From an uncultured Collinsella sp. (GTDB lineage: Bacteria; Actinomycetota; Coriobacteriia; Coriobacteriales; Coriobacteriaceae): DNA of 64,000 nucleotides. Each line of letters starts with the position of its first letter. Within the stretch, counting starts at the first letter, position 1. Shown here piece by piece: positions 17,473-24,989 of this stretch. Below the pieces are notes generated by a model. The model was not told the DNA's origin, ran no database searches, and worked only from the letters and a program-made list of their open reading frames with translations. Where the stretch lies: the NCBI GenBank assembly GCA_900542155.1, contig UQMD01000003.1, positions 1 through 64,000 of the forward strand. Direction: 5' to 3'. The position numbers were made by a program, and so were the translations under genes.

Positions 17473-17553
17473 GCTTACACCCCGTGCATGCGCAAAAAGC
17501 ACCTGCATGGGGTCATCGACTGTATGGTCGAGGTTTGGATTTCACCTGTAACC
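17473..17553 (-). ncRNA. structured 5' leader of the MgtE-N/CBS-NRMT operon (candidate riboswitch)
   Basis: Read on the minus strand, a UUAC/GUAA closing stem encloses an AGGU/ACCU helix, a UCGAC/GUCGA hairpin with loop CAUACA, and a longer hairpin (ACCCCAUGCAGGUGC with GCGCAUGCACGGGGU, loop UUUUU). This is a multi-branch layout about 105 nt before the TTG start. M-box riboswitches control NRMT genes in some bacteria, but I could not match the M-box or the yybP-ykoY consensus. Possible promoter: TATAGT upstream near 17580. Confidence 0.35.
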
Positions 17554-17668
17554 TTTCTCTTGACCCTTATTAACCGCAGTAACTATAGCATCAGCATCGC
17601 GCTGCGGCACCGAATTTATGCGCTGCACATTGCAGGCATACCAAACGCTGACGCATCCGTGACATAGC

Positions 17669-17797
17669 CATTGGGGACGTTTTTAAACGACTAGTCGTCG
17701 GGGACACTCTTTGCGAGCGACAGAAAAGGACTGTCCCAAACTGCCGGCAGAAAAGGAACGTCCCCAAGTGCCGGCCTTTGGGGACAGTCCCCAATGA
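17669..17797. repeat. GGGGACAG-family intergenic repeat cluster
   Basis: Bounded by CATTGGGGAC and its complement GTCCCCAATG, with internal GGGGACAGTCCCC and CGACTAGTCG palindromes. It abuts the deacetylase stop codon, so it may act as its terminator. Related copies lie at 26287-26404 and 29894-30045. Confidence 0.7.
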
Positions 17798-19204
17798 CTA
17801 CTCTGTGGTGTCGTCGTCCTCGGCAAGTTGGGGGAACACAGCGTTTTTGGGCATGGAAACCTTGGTGAGCGAGGTGAGCTTTTTGCTCAGCGCTGTGTCC
17901 GTCTTGACCAGATCGCTGAGCGTCACGATCTTGTAGCCGTCGGCAATAAGCCTGTCGATAATCTGCGGCAGCGCCTCGAGCGTCTGCTCGGCGCATTCGT
18001 CTCTATCGGTGAGCAGCACGATATTGCCTGGCGTCACCGAATCGAGCACCGTCGAGACCTGCTCGTCGGCACCGTTGAGCAGCCAGTCACCCGAATCGAT
18101 ATTCCACGAGACCACGGCGGAGACCAGGTCCATCGAGTCGATCCAGTTTTGCTCGTCAAACGCGGCGTAGGGGGCACGCAGCAGCATCGTCTTCACGCCG
18201 GTCGCCGACTTAATCGCATCGGTACCTTTCGTGATCTGTTCGCGTACTGTCTCGCGATCCTCGCCCTTGAGCGAATCATCGCTGTAGCTGTTGGAGCCGA
18301 CCTCGCACCCGGCATCGACAATCGCCTTGGCCGTGGCAGGCGAGGCCTCGGCCGCATCGCCCGAAAGGAAGAACGTCGCCGTGACGCCCTTTTCCTTGAG
18401 CACCTGCAAGATCTGCTTGGTCGCGCCGCTCGGACCCTCGTCAAATGTCAGGGCCACGTACTTTTCGTTGCCCTTGGGCGCCACGCTCGCACACTCGACC
18501 ACGCAATCGGTAGCGGGCACGACCTCGCCGCGGTCCTGCGTCTTGCCCGACTGCTCGCCAACCCACACCTCGGAGCGGCCCTGGATGCCCCACGTCTTGA
18601 CGTACTCGATGGCACCCGTGCCCTCGACCTTGAGCTTGGGCTCGATAACCGTAGCCTGAACCTCGTGCTTCTCGTAGGTGTTACGGCCATCCTTGACCGT
18701 CACCTTCTCGCCGCCCTCAAGTTCGCGGCTATCCCATTTGCCCTGCTTCACGCGCTTGCCGTCGACCTTCACCGACAGCTTTTCGCCCCCATGGCGCTTG
18801 AGCACGCTGTCATCGACGGCCAACAGGTCGCCTGCGTCGTAGGTGTCAGCCAACTCCTGGTCGTCGATAAGATTCTGCAACGTAGAGCCCACGCGCACCG
18901 CGGTCTTTTGCCCGTTGAGTTCCACGTCCACGCTGCGGTTTACGTAGCCCACGACGGCAGCGATAAACAGTACGAGCGCGCAACCCACGGCGATGAGCGC
19001 ATAGGGCAGGCGGGACGGTCGGCGCGGTGAGCGCCCGTTGCCGATGCGCGCGCTGCGATCGCTAAACCCACGGCTATGGTTGAGGTACATCGCGCCGGGC
19101 TTACGGCGACGTCGACGCTGACCGCTGGGCAGCTGCCCCAGGTCGCGGCGCGCCGTCGGACGCGCACCCGAGCGCCCGCTTAAGTTAGATCCGTTTTGGC
19201 GCAT
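17798..19204 (-). CDS. membrane-anchored polysaccharide deacetylase-like protein, degenerate site
   Basis: A 468-residue protein: a basic, low-complexity cytoplasmic N-terminus (1-65), one membrane segment (ALIAVGCALVLFIAAVVGYV, about 68-87), a ubiquitin-like/DUF348-style beta region (VELNGQKTAVRVGSTLQNLI onward), then a NodB-like domain (about 250-450). NodB motif 1 is TFDEGPS instead of TFDDGPS, and motif 2, normally HSxxH with two metal ligands, reads SNSYSDDS. Motifs 3 (RAPYA) and 4 (SWNIDSGDW) persist. Loss of both histidines argues against normal metal-dependent deacetylation; a binding role is possible. The ATG follows GGGAGGG. Confidence 0.85.
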   Translation of the reverse strand: MRQNGSNLSGRSGARPTARRDLGQLPSGQRRRRRKPGAMYLNHSRGFSDRSARIGNGRSPRRPSRLPYALIAVGCALVLFIAAVVGYVNRSVDVELNGQKTAVRVGSTLQNLIDDQELADTYDAGDLLAVDDSVLKRHGGEKLSVKVDGKRVKQGKWDSRELEGGEKVTVKDGRNTYEKHEVQATVIEPKLKVEGTGAIEYVKTWGIQGRSEVWVGEQSGKTQDRGEVVPATDCVVECASVAPKGNEKYVALTFDEGPSGATKQILQVLKEKGVTATFFLSGDAAEASPATAKAIVDAGCEVGSNSYSDDSLKGEDRETVREQITKGTDAIKSATGVKTMLLRAPYAAFDEQNWIDSMDLVSAVVSWNIDSGDWLLNGADEQVSTVLDSVTPGNIVLLTDRDECAEQTLEALPQIIDRLIADGYKIVTLSDLVKTDTALSKKLTSLTKVSMPKNAVFPQLAEDDDTTE

Positions 19205-19226
19205 GTGCCCTCCCCCATAAACACAG

Positions 19227-19256
19227 CGAGCCGGAGCAACAGGTCTCCGGCTCGCC
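19227..19256 (-). terminator. hairpin between PRC-barrel gene and deacetylase gene
   Basis: CGAGCCGGAG and CTCCGGCTCG form a perfect 10-bp stem with an 8-nt loop just beyond the PRC-barrel gene stop. The following U content is low. Confidence 0.5.
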
Positions 19257-19276
19257 TCCCATCATTTGGTACGTCG

Positions 19277-20032
19277 CTATTTGCTAGTTTTTGACGAGCC
19301 CCCGCTCGCCTTTTGGTATTCGTCCTTAAAGGCCTTGAACATACCGCGCGTCTTGCCGAGCTGTTTACCCAGTGCACGGCTGCCCTTGTCCACGGCGACC
19401 GATCCCTTGTCATCGAGCACCTTGGCGCCCTTCTTGACCTTGTCACCCACCACGACGCTGGCCTCAGCGGCCTTGGCAGCCGCACCGCCCGAATACCCGA
19501 GCGACTTGACCTCGTCCGAGACGACCATCGCGCCGTTCTCGTAGCCCCGCAGCATCGTCGGCGGCACCTGCGTGTCACCAACCAAAACACTCGAAGCAGC
19601 ACCGGCGGTCACATAGAATGCCTGCACGATGCCCGAGCGTGGCTTGAACTCAACGTCCGAGCAATAGCCCACGACGTCGCCCGATTCTGTGCGCACGTCC
19701 ATACCGACCCAGATGATGCAATCGTCCAGGTTGATGTCGAGGCGCTTGGCGGCGGCGGCATCGTACGTGTCCTTGACGTCATCGACCGCAATGGCGCCCT
19801 CGTAGACACCAATGGCGTCGAGCGCTACGAATCGGTCGGGACGCTCGATCATGCCCGCGATATCGGACTGGCGGACCATAAAGCCGACCACGCGCGTACC
19901 GCCCGGGGTAAAAACCGGAAAGTGAATCTTTCCGAGCTTTTTAGGGCTGCGCGGCGTGCCGTCCTTTTTGATGCGCTTGTCCTCGGTAGGCTTGCGATAG
20001 ATCTTGGCGCCGACAAAATCCCCGGCGCGCAT
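19277..20032 (-). CDS. PRC-barrel domain protein
   Basis: A 251-residue soluble protein with no signal peptide. Two PRC-barrel-like units are visible, one near GTRVVGFMVRQSDIAGMIERPDRFV (about 45-75) and another at MDVRTESGDVVGYCSDVEF (about 105-130). The C-terminal ~80 residues are Lys/Ala-rich and probably helical. PRC barrels occur in RimM and in photosynthetic and envelope proteins; no enzymatic role is implied. Its ATG overlaps the stop of the YtxH gene (TAATG), so translation is coupled. The MgtE-N/CBS protein nearby also begins with PRC-like sequence. Confidence 0.8.
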   Translation of the reverse strand: MRAGDFVGAKIYRKPTEDKRIKKDGTPRSPKKLGKIHFPVFTPGGTRVVGFMVRQSDIAGMIERPDRFVALDAIGVYEGAIAVDDVKDTYDAAAAKRLDINLDDCIIWVGMDVRTESGDVVGYCSDVEFKPRSGIVQAFYVTAGAASSVLVGDTQVPPTMLRGYENGAMVVSDEVKSLGYSGGAAAKAAEASVVVGDKVKKGAKVLDDKGSVAVDKGSRALGKQLGKTRGMFKAFKDEYQKASGGSSKTSK

Positions 20033-20421
20033 TATGCCTCGGTCGAGGGCTCCGCAGCCTCGGTATCAGCCTCGACGGCGTTCTCGACCACGACGTCGGC
20101 GGCAGGCGTCACGTTGCCGCCCGAAATGGCGTCGTTGAGCTGCTCGCGCAGCTGGTCCATGCGCTCGCGGGCCAGGTCGACCTTGGCGCGCAGGTCGTCG
20201 GTCTTGGCGTCGACCATCGGGCCAAAATCGTTGACCGCAGCACGGGCCTCCTCGGCGCTGTGCTCGTAGGTGTCGCGCATATTGTCCCAGGCGTCGTTGG
20301 CGATATCGGCAGCCATGGCGCGGGTCTCGGCGCCCGAGCGCGGGGCCAGAGCAACGCCGATAATAGCGCCGGCAGCGGCACCAAAAAGTGCGCCGGAGAC
20401 AAAGCTGAAAGTCTTACCCAT
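20032..20421 (-). CDS. YtxH-domain envelope/stress protein
   Basis: A 129-residue protein starting MGKTFSFVSGALFGAAAGAIIG, a glycine/alanine membrane segment typical of YtxH proteins, followed by an amphipathic helical region (about 30-105) and an acidic Ala/Glu-rich tail. YtxH-like proteins are small membrane-associated proteins, often stress-linked, with no defined biochemical function. GAGAGGA six bases upstream supports the ATG at 20421; another ATG at 20427 is possible. It overlaps the PRC-barrel gene and forms a two-gene unit with it. Confidence 0.8.
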   Translation of the reverse strand: MGKTFSFVSGALFGAAAGAIIGVALAPRSGAETRAMAADIANDAWDNMRDTYEHSAEEARAAVNDFGPMVDAKTDDLRAKVDLARERMDQLREQLNDAISGGNVTPAADVVVENAVEADTEAAEPSTEA

Positions 20422-20557
20422 GATCATTCCTCTCCTGCGGGCACGTCGGTGCCCACCGTTTGAATGCTGTCCATTATACCCGCAGCGCATCACTTGCCGC
20501 TCCGCTCATCTGCGTACGGCAAAGGCGCAGGTCCGTGATGGTGATAAACGCGTAGGC

Positions 20558-21391
20558 CTACTCCTGAGGCATAGCCGGCATGGCCACCGTGGCACCCGGG
20601 TCCTCGCCGGCGCCGTCCACGAGCGGCAGGCCGCCCTCATGCGCAGGTCCCGTCGGAACCGTCGCCGCACCGCCAAAGACGGCAGCGGAAGCCTCGTGGT
20701 TTTCGGCAACCGCGCCCTCGGTATCAATCGCCACCTGGGGCTCGTCGTCAAAGTTGGGGACGCCCTGGGGCTCGGTGGGAACGGGCTCGGCGGTCGCATC
20801 TGCAACGGGCTCGGCGTCAACCGGCACATCGCCCTCGTCATCGCCCTCGTCCTCGGCAGCATCTTCGCCGTTCGCGGCGGCGACGGCCTCGTGAGGATCC
20901 TTGCCCTCGGCCTCGGCGCGCATGCCCAGCACCAGGTTGCGCAGGCCCGCGACCGTACCGTCCACATCGGGAGCCGGCTGGTCGGCGTGCAGATAGGCCC
21001 AATCCATCATAAAGGTGGCCGAAGACAGCGCGCCAATGGCCAGCGCGTCGTCGGGACACGAAAGCTCAACCTCAAAGACGCGCTCGTCGTGCTCGCTTAC
21101 GCGCGTGCGACCGCACGAAATGCTGCCGGCAAGACCGGTCTCGTTCATGAGCTCGACCGTCACGTGCTCCAGCAGGTGGCAAAGCTCGGTCTGACCCATG
21201 CAATCCTGGAACTCGCGGCCGGAATCGCCCAGGCACAGGTGCTTGGCAATCGCCGGCACCAGGTAGTACACGCGCGCCGTGGCCTCGATATCCTCCGAGG
21301 TCATCAGCGGCATGCCGGGGTTCACCAGCACATGCGCGCAGATCTTGTCCTCGCTGACGGTGACCTTAAGGATGTTGAACAGGCCTGCCAT
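20558..21391 (-). CDS. lone cyanophycin-synthetase-N-terminal-like domain protein
   Basis: A 277-residue protein. Residues 1-160 contain ELCHLLEHVTVELMNETG followed by CGRTR and a stretch ending in FEVELSCPDDALAIGALSSA. This closely follows the N-terminal domain of cyanophycin synthetase (HVAEHVALELQ..., then GFGRTR, then a beta strand and an Ala-rich helix). The ATP-grasp and Mur-ligase-like domains of that enzyme are absent. Residues 165-277 are an acidic, disordered Ala/Glu/Pro/Val tail. GGGGAGAG precedes the ATG. It lies 24 bp after the CNNM/CorC gene on the same strand. Role unknown. Confidence 0.7.
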   Translation of the reverse strand: MAGLFNILKVTVSEDKICAHVLVNPGMPLMTSEDIEATARVYYLVPAIAKHLCLGDSGREFQDCMGQTELCHLLEHVTVELMNETGLAGSISCGRTRVSEHDERVFEVELSCPDDALAIGALSSATFMMDWAYLHADQPAPDVDGTVAGLRNLVLGMRAEAEGKDPHEAVAAANGEDAAEDEGDDEGDVPVDAEPVADATAEPVPTEPQGVPNFDDEPQVAIDTEGAVAENHEASAAVFGGAATVPTGPAHEGGLPLVDGAGEDPGATVAMPAMPQE

Positions 21392-21415
21392 AACTCTCCC
21401 CTACTCTTCCTTGTC

Positions 21416-22789
21416 CTACTCGTCGCCGTCGTGCGGATTCGCAGAACCCGCACCCGACGTCGTCGGCTCGTCTACCGAAGACTCGGAATCCTTCTTATCG
21501 GTTTCGGCCGGAGCGATCACGCGAATGAGCGAGATGCGCTGGCCACGCATCGACTGCACCTTAAACTTGTACCCCGCGACCTCAAACACCTCTCCGATGT
21601 CGGGCACCGAGTCGCAAAGCTCCAAAATCCAGCCGGCGATGGTCTCATAATCATCGCTTTCCTCGAGCGGCCAACCAAGCTCAATCGCGTCATCGCACGA
21701 AAAACGCCCATCGACAAGCCACTCGCGGCGCGAAAGGCGCGTGAGGTACTTGTTGTCGGGGTCGAACTCGTCTTCGATCTCGCCCACGATCTCCTCGACG
21801 ATGTCCTCGATGGTGAGGATGCCGGCCGTACCACCGTACTCGTCCACGACCACTACGATCTGGTCGTGCGAGGTCTGCATCTCGGACAGCAGCGGCAGGA
21901 TGTCCTTGGTGTCGGGCACAAAGGTGGCGTCGCGCAAAAAGCCGGCGATGGGCTGGTCGCCCTTGCCGTCGAGCGCGGGCTGAATCAGGTCCTTGATATG
22001 CGCGATGCCCGCCACGCTGTCGGGGTCCTCGTGATAGACGGGGATGCGGCTAAAGCCGGTCTGGCGCATGGTGGATAGCACGCTGGCGACCGTCTCGTCA
22101 TCCTCGCACATGGTGGTGTCCACGCGCGGCACCATGACCTCGCGGGCAACGGTGTCGCCCAAGTCAAAGATCTCGTGAATCATGCGCTTTTCCTCGTCGA
22201 GCAGGTCATCCTGCTCCGAGACCATGTACTTAATCTCTTCTTCCGAGACGTTCTGACGGTCGTCGGCACTCTTGATGCGCAGGATGCGGGCTAGGCCATC
22301 GGAGCAAGCGCCAGTCAGCCACACGAGCGGACGGGCGATCTTTTGGAAAAACGACAACGGCCCCACGACCTGCTTGGACACGCCCTCGGCATTGGCCAGG
22401 CCGATGCGCTTGGGCACAAGCTCGCCAATCACGATGGACACGAAGGCGACCGCGACGGTGATGATGACCGGCGCCAGGCCGCGCGCGATGGCGGAGAGCG
22501 GCGCGATGCCAAAACTCATGAGCCACGTGGCGAGCGGGTCGGACAGACTCGTCGAGGCGACGGCGGACGAGGCGAATCCCACGAGCGTGATGGCGACCTG
22601 GATGGTGGCGAGCAGCTGGTCGGAGTCGGCAGCCAGCTTAATGGCACGCTCGGCGCGCCTGTCGCCTTCCTCGGCCTCGTGCTCCAGCACGGCGCGCTTG
22701 GCCGTGGTGAGCGCCATCTCGGACATAGAGAAGTAGCCGTTGATGAGGGTCAAAACGAGGGTGGTGATAAGGGAGATGGTTATGTCCAT
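21416..22789 (-). CDS. CNNM/CorC-type (hemolysin C family) membrane protein
   Basis: A 457-residue protein: a CNNM/DUF21 membrane domain with four hydrophobic segments (1-190; begins MDITISLITTLVLTLINGYFS), a CBS pair (about 205-330; VMVPRVDTTMCEDDETV, and VDEYGGTAGILTIEDIVEEIVGEI) and a C-terminal CorC/HlyC transporter-associated domain (about 345-430). The family is linked to Mg2+ or Co2+ transport, including Mg2+ export in several bacteria. With mgtA and the NRMT/MgtE-N operon, it is the third Mg2+-related locus in 22 kb. Confidence 0.92.
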   Translation of the reverse strand: MDITISLITTLVLTLINGYFSMSEMALTTAKRAVLEHEAEEGDRRAERAIKLAADSDQLLATIQVAITLVGFASSAVASTSLSDPLATWLMSFGIAPLSAIARGLAPVIITVAVAFVSIVIGELVPKRIGLANAEGVSKQVVGPLSFFQKIARPLVWLTGACSDGLARILRIKSADDRQNVSEEEIKYMVSEQDDLLDEEKRMIHEIFDLGDTVAREVMVPRVDTTMCEDDETVASVLSTMRQTGFSRIPVYHEDPDSVAGIAHIKDLIQPALDGKGDQPIAGFLRDATFVPDTKDILPLLSEMQTSHDQIVVVVDEYGGTAGILTIEDIVEEIVGEIEDEFDPDNKYLTRLSRREWLVDGRFSCDDAIELGWPLEESDDYETIAGWILELCDSVPDIGEVFEVAGYKFKVQSMRGQRISLIRVIAPAETDKKDSESSVDEPTTSGAGSANPHDGDE

Positions 22790-22902
22790 CGGGAGTTTCT
22801 CGAACCTCCAAGATTCGGGACGTCAGGTTAAAACGTTGGTGACGGATAGGGCAGTTGAGCCCGGTGGCCGCCTGGATGGGTCAGCGGGCACAGACGCGAT
22901 CG

Positions 22903-23586
22903 CTAGATTACGAAGAGAATCACCGCCATGAACTGGAAGATGCTGCCGGCGAGCACCCACAGGTGAAACACGCTGTGCAGATAGCGCACGTTTTTGGCGA
23001 TGTAGAACGGCACGCCCACGGTGTAGCACACGCCGCCGACGGCGAGCAGGGCAAGCGCCACGGGGTTGAGCAGCGATACGAGCTCGGGCAGCTTAAAGAC
23101 GACAAGCCAGCCCATCAGCAGGTAGACCAGGCCGCATACCCAGTGCGGTTGACGCTCGCGCATAAAGCACTCGAGGGCGATGCCGATAATGGCGATGGCC
23201 CACACGGCAAAGAACAGTGCAGCGCCACCGTCGTTTGCGAGCGTGATGAGGCAAAACGGCGTATAGCTGCCGGCAATAAGCAGGTAGATGCAGCTGTGGT
23301 CGATGATGCGGAACACGCGCTTGGCGCGCGCGGGCTGAATCGCGTGATAAAGCGTGGAGGCCAAGTATTCGAGGATGATACTGACGCCATAGACAATCGC
23401 CGCGGCCATGTGGGCCGGGCCTCCGCCGCGCAGGGCAGCGAATACGATCAGGAGCACCAGGCCCGCGATACCCAGCAGGCAGCCGACACCATGGGTGACG
23501 GAGTTCATGATCTCCTCGCCCACCGTGTAGTGTGGAACGGCCGCGGTCTTGGGTCGCGGCTTAGAACTGTCGCTCGAATCGGACAT
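22903..23586 (-). CDS. hemolysin III family (PAQR-type) membrane protein
   Basis: The protein (227 residues from the ATG at 23586) has seven membrane segments and the family's conserved positions: MNSVTHGVGCLLG, STLYHAIQP, RIIDHSCIYLLIAGSYTPF and HSVFHLWVLAGS, in which Ser and His residues form the putative metal-binding hydrolase site. The biochemical role in bacteria is unsettled, with proposals including ceramidase-like hydrolase and membrane homeostasis. An ATG at 23604 lies immediately after GGAGG with no spacer, so the one 18 bases later is preferred. Confidence 0.88.
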   Translation of the reverse strand: MSDSSDSSKPRPKTAAVPHYTVGEEIMNSVTHGVGCLLGIAGLVLLIVFAALRGGGPAHMAAAIVYGVSIILEYLASTLYHAIQPARAKRVFRIIDHSCIYLLIAGSYTPFCLITLANDGGAALFFAVWAIAIIGIALECFMRERQPHWVCGLVYLLMGWLVVFKLPELVSLLNPVALALLAVGGVCYTVGVPFYIAKNVRYLHSVFHLWVLAGSIFQFMAVILFVI

Positions 23587-23693
23587 GCCGGTTACATCCT
23601 CCAATGTAAAGAGTTCTCAACACTATATCAAAGCGTCTGGGTACGTGCGAAATTTGCACCATACGTGTCCCTTTGTTTACCCATTCTTTGCTT

Positions 23694-23754
23694 GTTGACG
23701 CATCAACGGCGAACATCCATAATGCGCTTGTTTTAAATGTTGATGTATTAACAT
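23694..23754 (+). promoter_or_regulatory. promoter with two operator-like palindromes upstream of alpha/beta hydrolase
   Basis: TTGACG (23695-23700) and CATAAT (23718-23723), 17 bp apart, make a good sigma70 promoter. GTTGACGCATCAAC (23694-23707) overlaps the -35 box and ATGTTGATGTATTAACAT (23737-23754) covers the start of the transcript. Both palindromes share the GTTGA/T(C/A)AAC pattern, as expected for repression by a TetR-like dimer. Confidence 0.6.
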
Positions 23755-23772
23755 CTATAAGGAGAACCGTAA

Positions 23773-24738
23773 ATGCCTCAAAGCGCACACCCCCATCGAA
23801 AGCTCAAGATAGCCGGCGTTGTTGCGTTGGTGCTCGTCGTCGCGCTGCTTGGATTTGCCGGCAACTTTTTGTTTGACTTTGCCCTGAACCCCCAAGCGCC
23901 GTACACCATGAAGATGATGCAGGATAGCAAGAACGACAAAGAAGGTGAGCAGCCGGATGCCGAGGACACCGAGGCGCGGGCATGGTTTAAGGAAAACCGC
24001 AAGAGCAGCAGCCTCACCGCAGATGACGGAACCGAGCTCGCCGCTTGGTATTTCGCCGCCTCGGAGAACACCCACGATTACGCTGTCTGCCTACACGGAT
24101 ACACCGATGAGCCCATCGGCATGGCCCGATACGCCAAACGATTCCATGACCGCGGCATGAACGTGCTCGCGCCTGCCGCCCGTGCCCACGAGCGCTCCGG
24201 CGGTGACTATATCGGCATGGGCTGGCCCGAGCGGCTCGATGTCGTTGCATGGATTGGGCGGATCGTTCAGGCTGACCCCGAGGCGCGCATCCTGGTCTTT
24301 GGCGAGTCGATGGGTGCAGCAACCGCCATGGACGTCGCGGGGGAATCTCTGCCCGCAAACGTGAAATGCATTATCGAGGACTGTGGCTATACGAGTGTTT
24401 GGGACGAGTTTTCCCTACAGCTCAAGGACGTGTTCGGCCTGCCCAGCTTCCCCTTGCTCGATGTGGCGAACCTGGTGTGCAACGTGCGCGCAGGCTACGA
24501 CTTTCATACGGCGAGCAGCGTGGAGCAACTCAAACACGCGACGGTTCCCATGCTGTTTATCCACGGTGACCAGGACACCTTTGTGCCGTACGACATGCTC
24601 GACCAAAACTACGACGCGTGCGCCAGCAAGGTCAAGCAAAAGCTCACCATCCATGGCGCCACCCACGCCAAGAGTGCGCAAGTTGACCCCGAGCTCTACT
24701 GGAATACGGTCGACGACTTCCTCGGAAAGAATTTTTAG
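23773..24738 (+). CDS. membrane-anchored alpha/beta hydrolase
   Basis: A 321-residue protein with an N-terminal signal-anchor (KIAGVVALVLVVALLGFAGNF, about 11-32) and an extracytoplasmic alpha/beta hydrolase domain of the BAAT/YqkD kind. The nucleophile elbow is GESMG (Ser179), the acid lies in HGDQDTFVP (about 268-271) and the catalytic histidine in GATHAKSAQ (His298); CLHGYTDEP forms the oxyanion region. Substrate cannot be predicted. AAGGAG lies nine bases before the ATG. It is a single-gene unit between a regulated promoter and a strong terminator. Confidence 0.9.
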   Translation: MPQSAHPHRKLKIAGVVALVLVVALLGFAGNFLFDFALNPQAPYTMKMMQDSKNDKEGEQPDAEDTEARAWFKENRKSSSLTADDGTELAAWYFAASENTHDYAVCLHGYTDEPIGMARYAKRFHDRGMNVLAPAARAHERSGGDYIGMGWPERLDVVAWIGRIVQADPEARILVFGESMGAATAMDVAGESLPANVKCIIEDCGYTSVWDEFSLQLKDVFGLPSFPLLDVANLVCNVRAGYDFHTASSVEQLKHATVPMLFIHGDQDTFVPYDMLDQNYDACASKVKQKLTIHGATHAKSAQVDPELYWNTVDDFLGKNF

Positions 24739-24775
24739 GCAAAAAGCAACGTCCGGAGCTTTATCTGACCCCCTA

Positions 24776-24908
24776 TTTTCGGAAGTATGCGGCAAAATCT
24801 GGAACTGCCGACCAGACCGCAGTTTTATCAACAATTTATCAGGGGTTTTGTTGCCAAAAAACGTCGTGTGCTCGGCGGTCTCGAAATTTGCCGCATACTT
24901 CCGGAAAA
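24776..24908. repeat. 133-bp long-arm inverted-repeat element
   Basis: Arms TTTTCGGAAGTATGCGGCAA (from 24776) and TTGCCGCATACTTCCGGAAA (to about 24907) match except for one bulged base, enclosing 90 bp with a further nested AGACCGC/GCGGTCT stem. It resembles a MITE-like insertion in the 3' region of the hydrolase gene. Confidence 0.65.
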
Positions 24909-24942
24909 CCGCCCGCGAGCGCTGTGCTCGCGGGCGGCTTTT
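24909..24942 (+). terminator. rho-independent terminator after alpha/beta hydrolase
   Basis: CCGCCCGCGAGC and GCTCGCGGGCGG form a 12-bp perfect stem followed by CTTTT. Confidence 0.8.
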
Positions 24943-24989
24943 GCTCGACTTACGCCACAAAGTCACTTGATATGTTCAATAGCTAGGTG

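Noticed and set aside
17369..17600. Known M-box or yybP-ykoY riboswitch upstream of the MgtE-N/NRMT operon
   Set aside because: The consensus core sequences of either class were not found by eye, so only an unclassified structured leader is reported.
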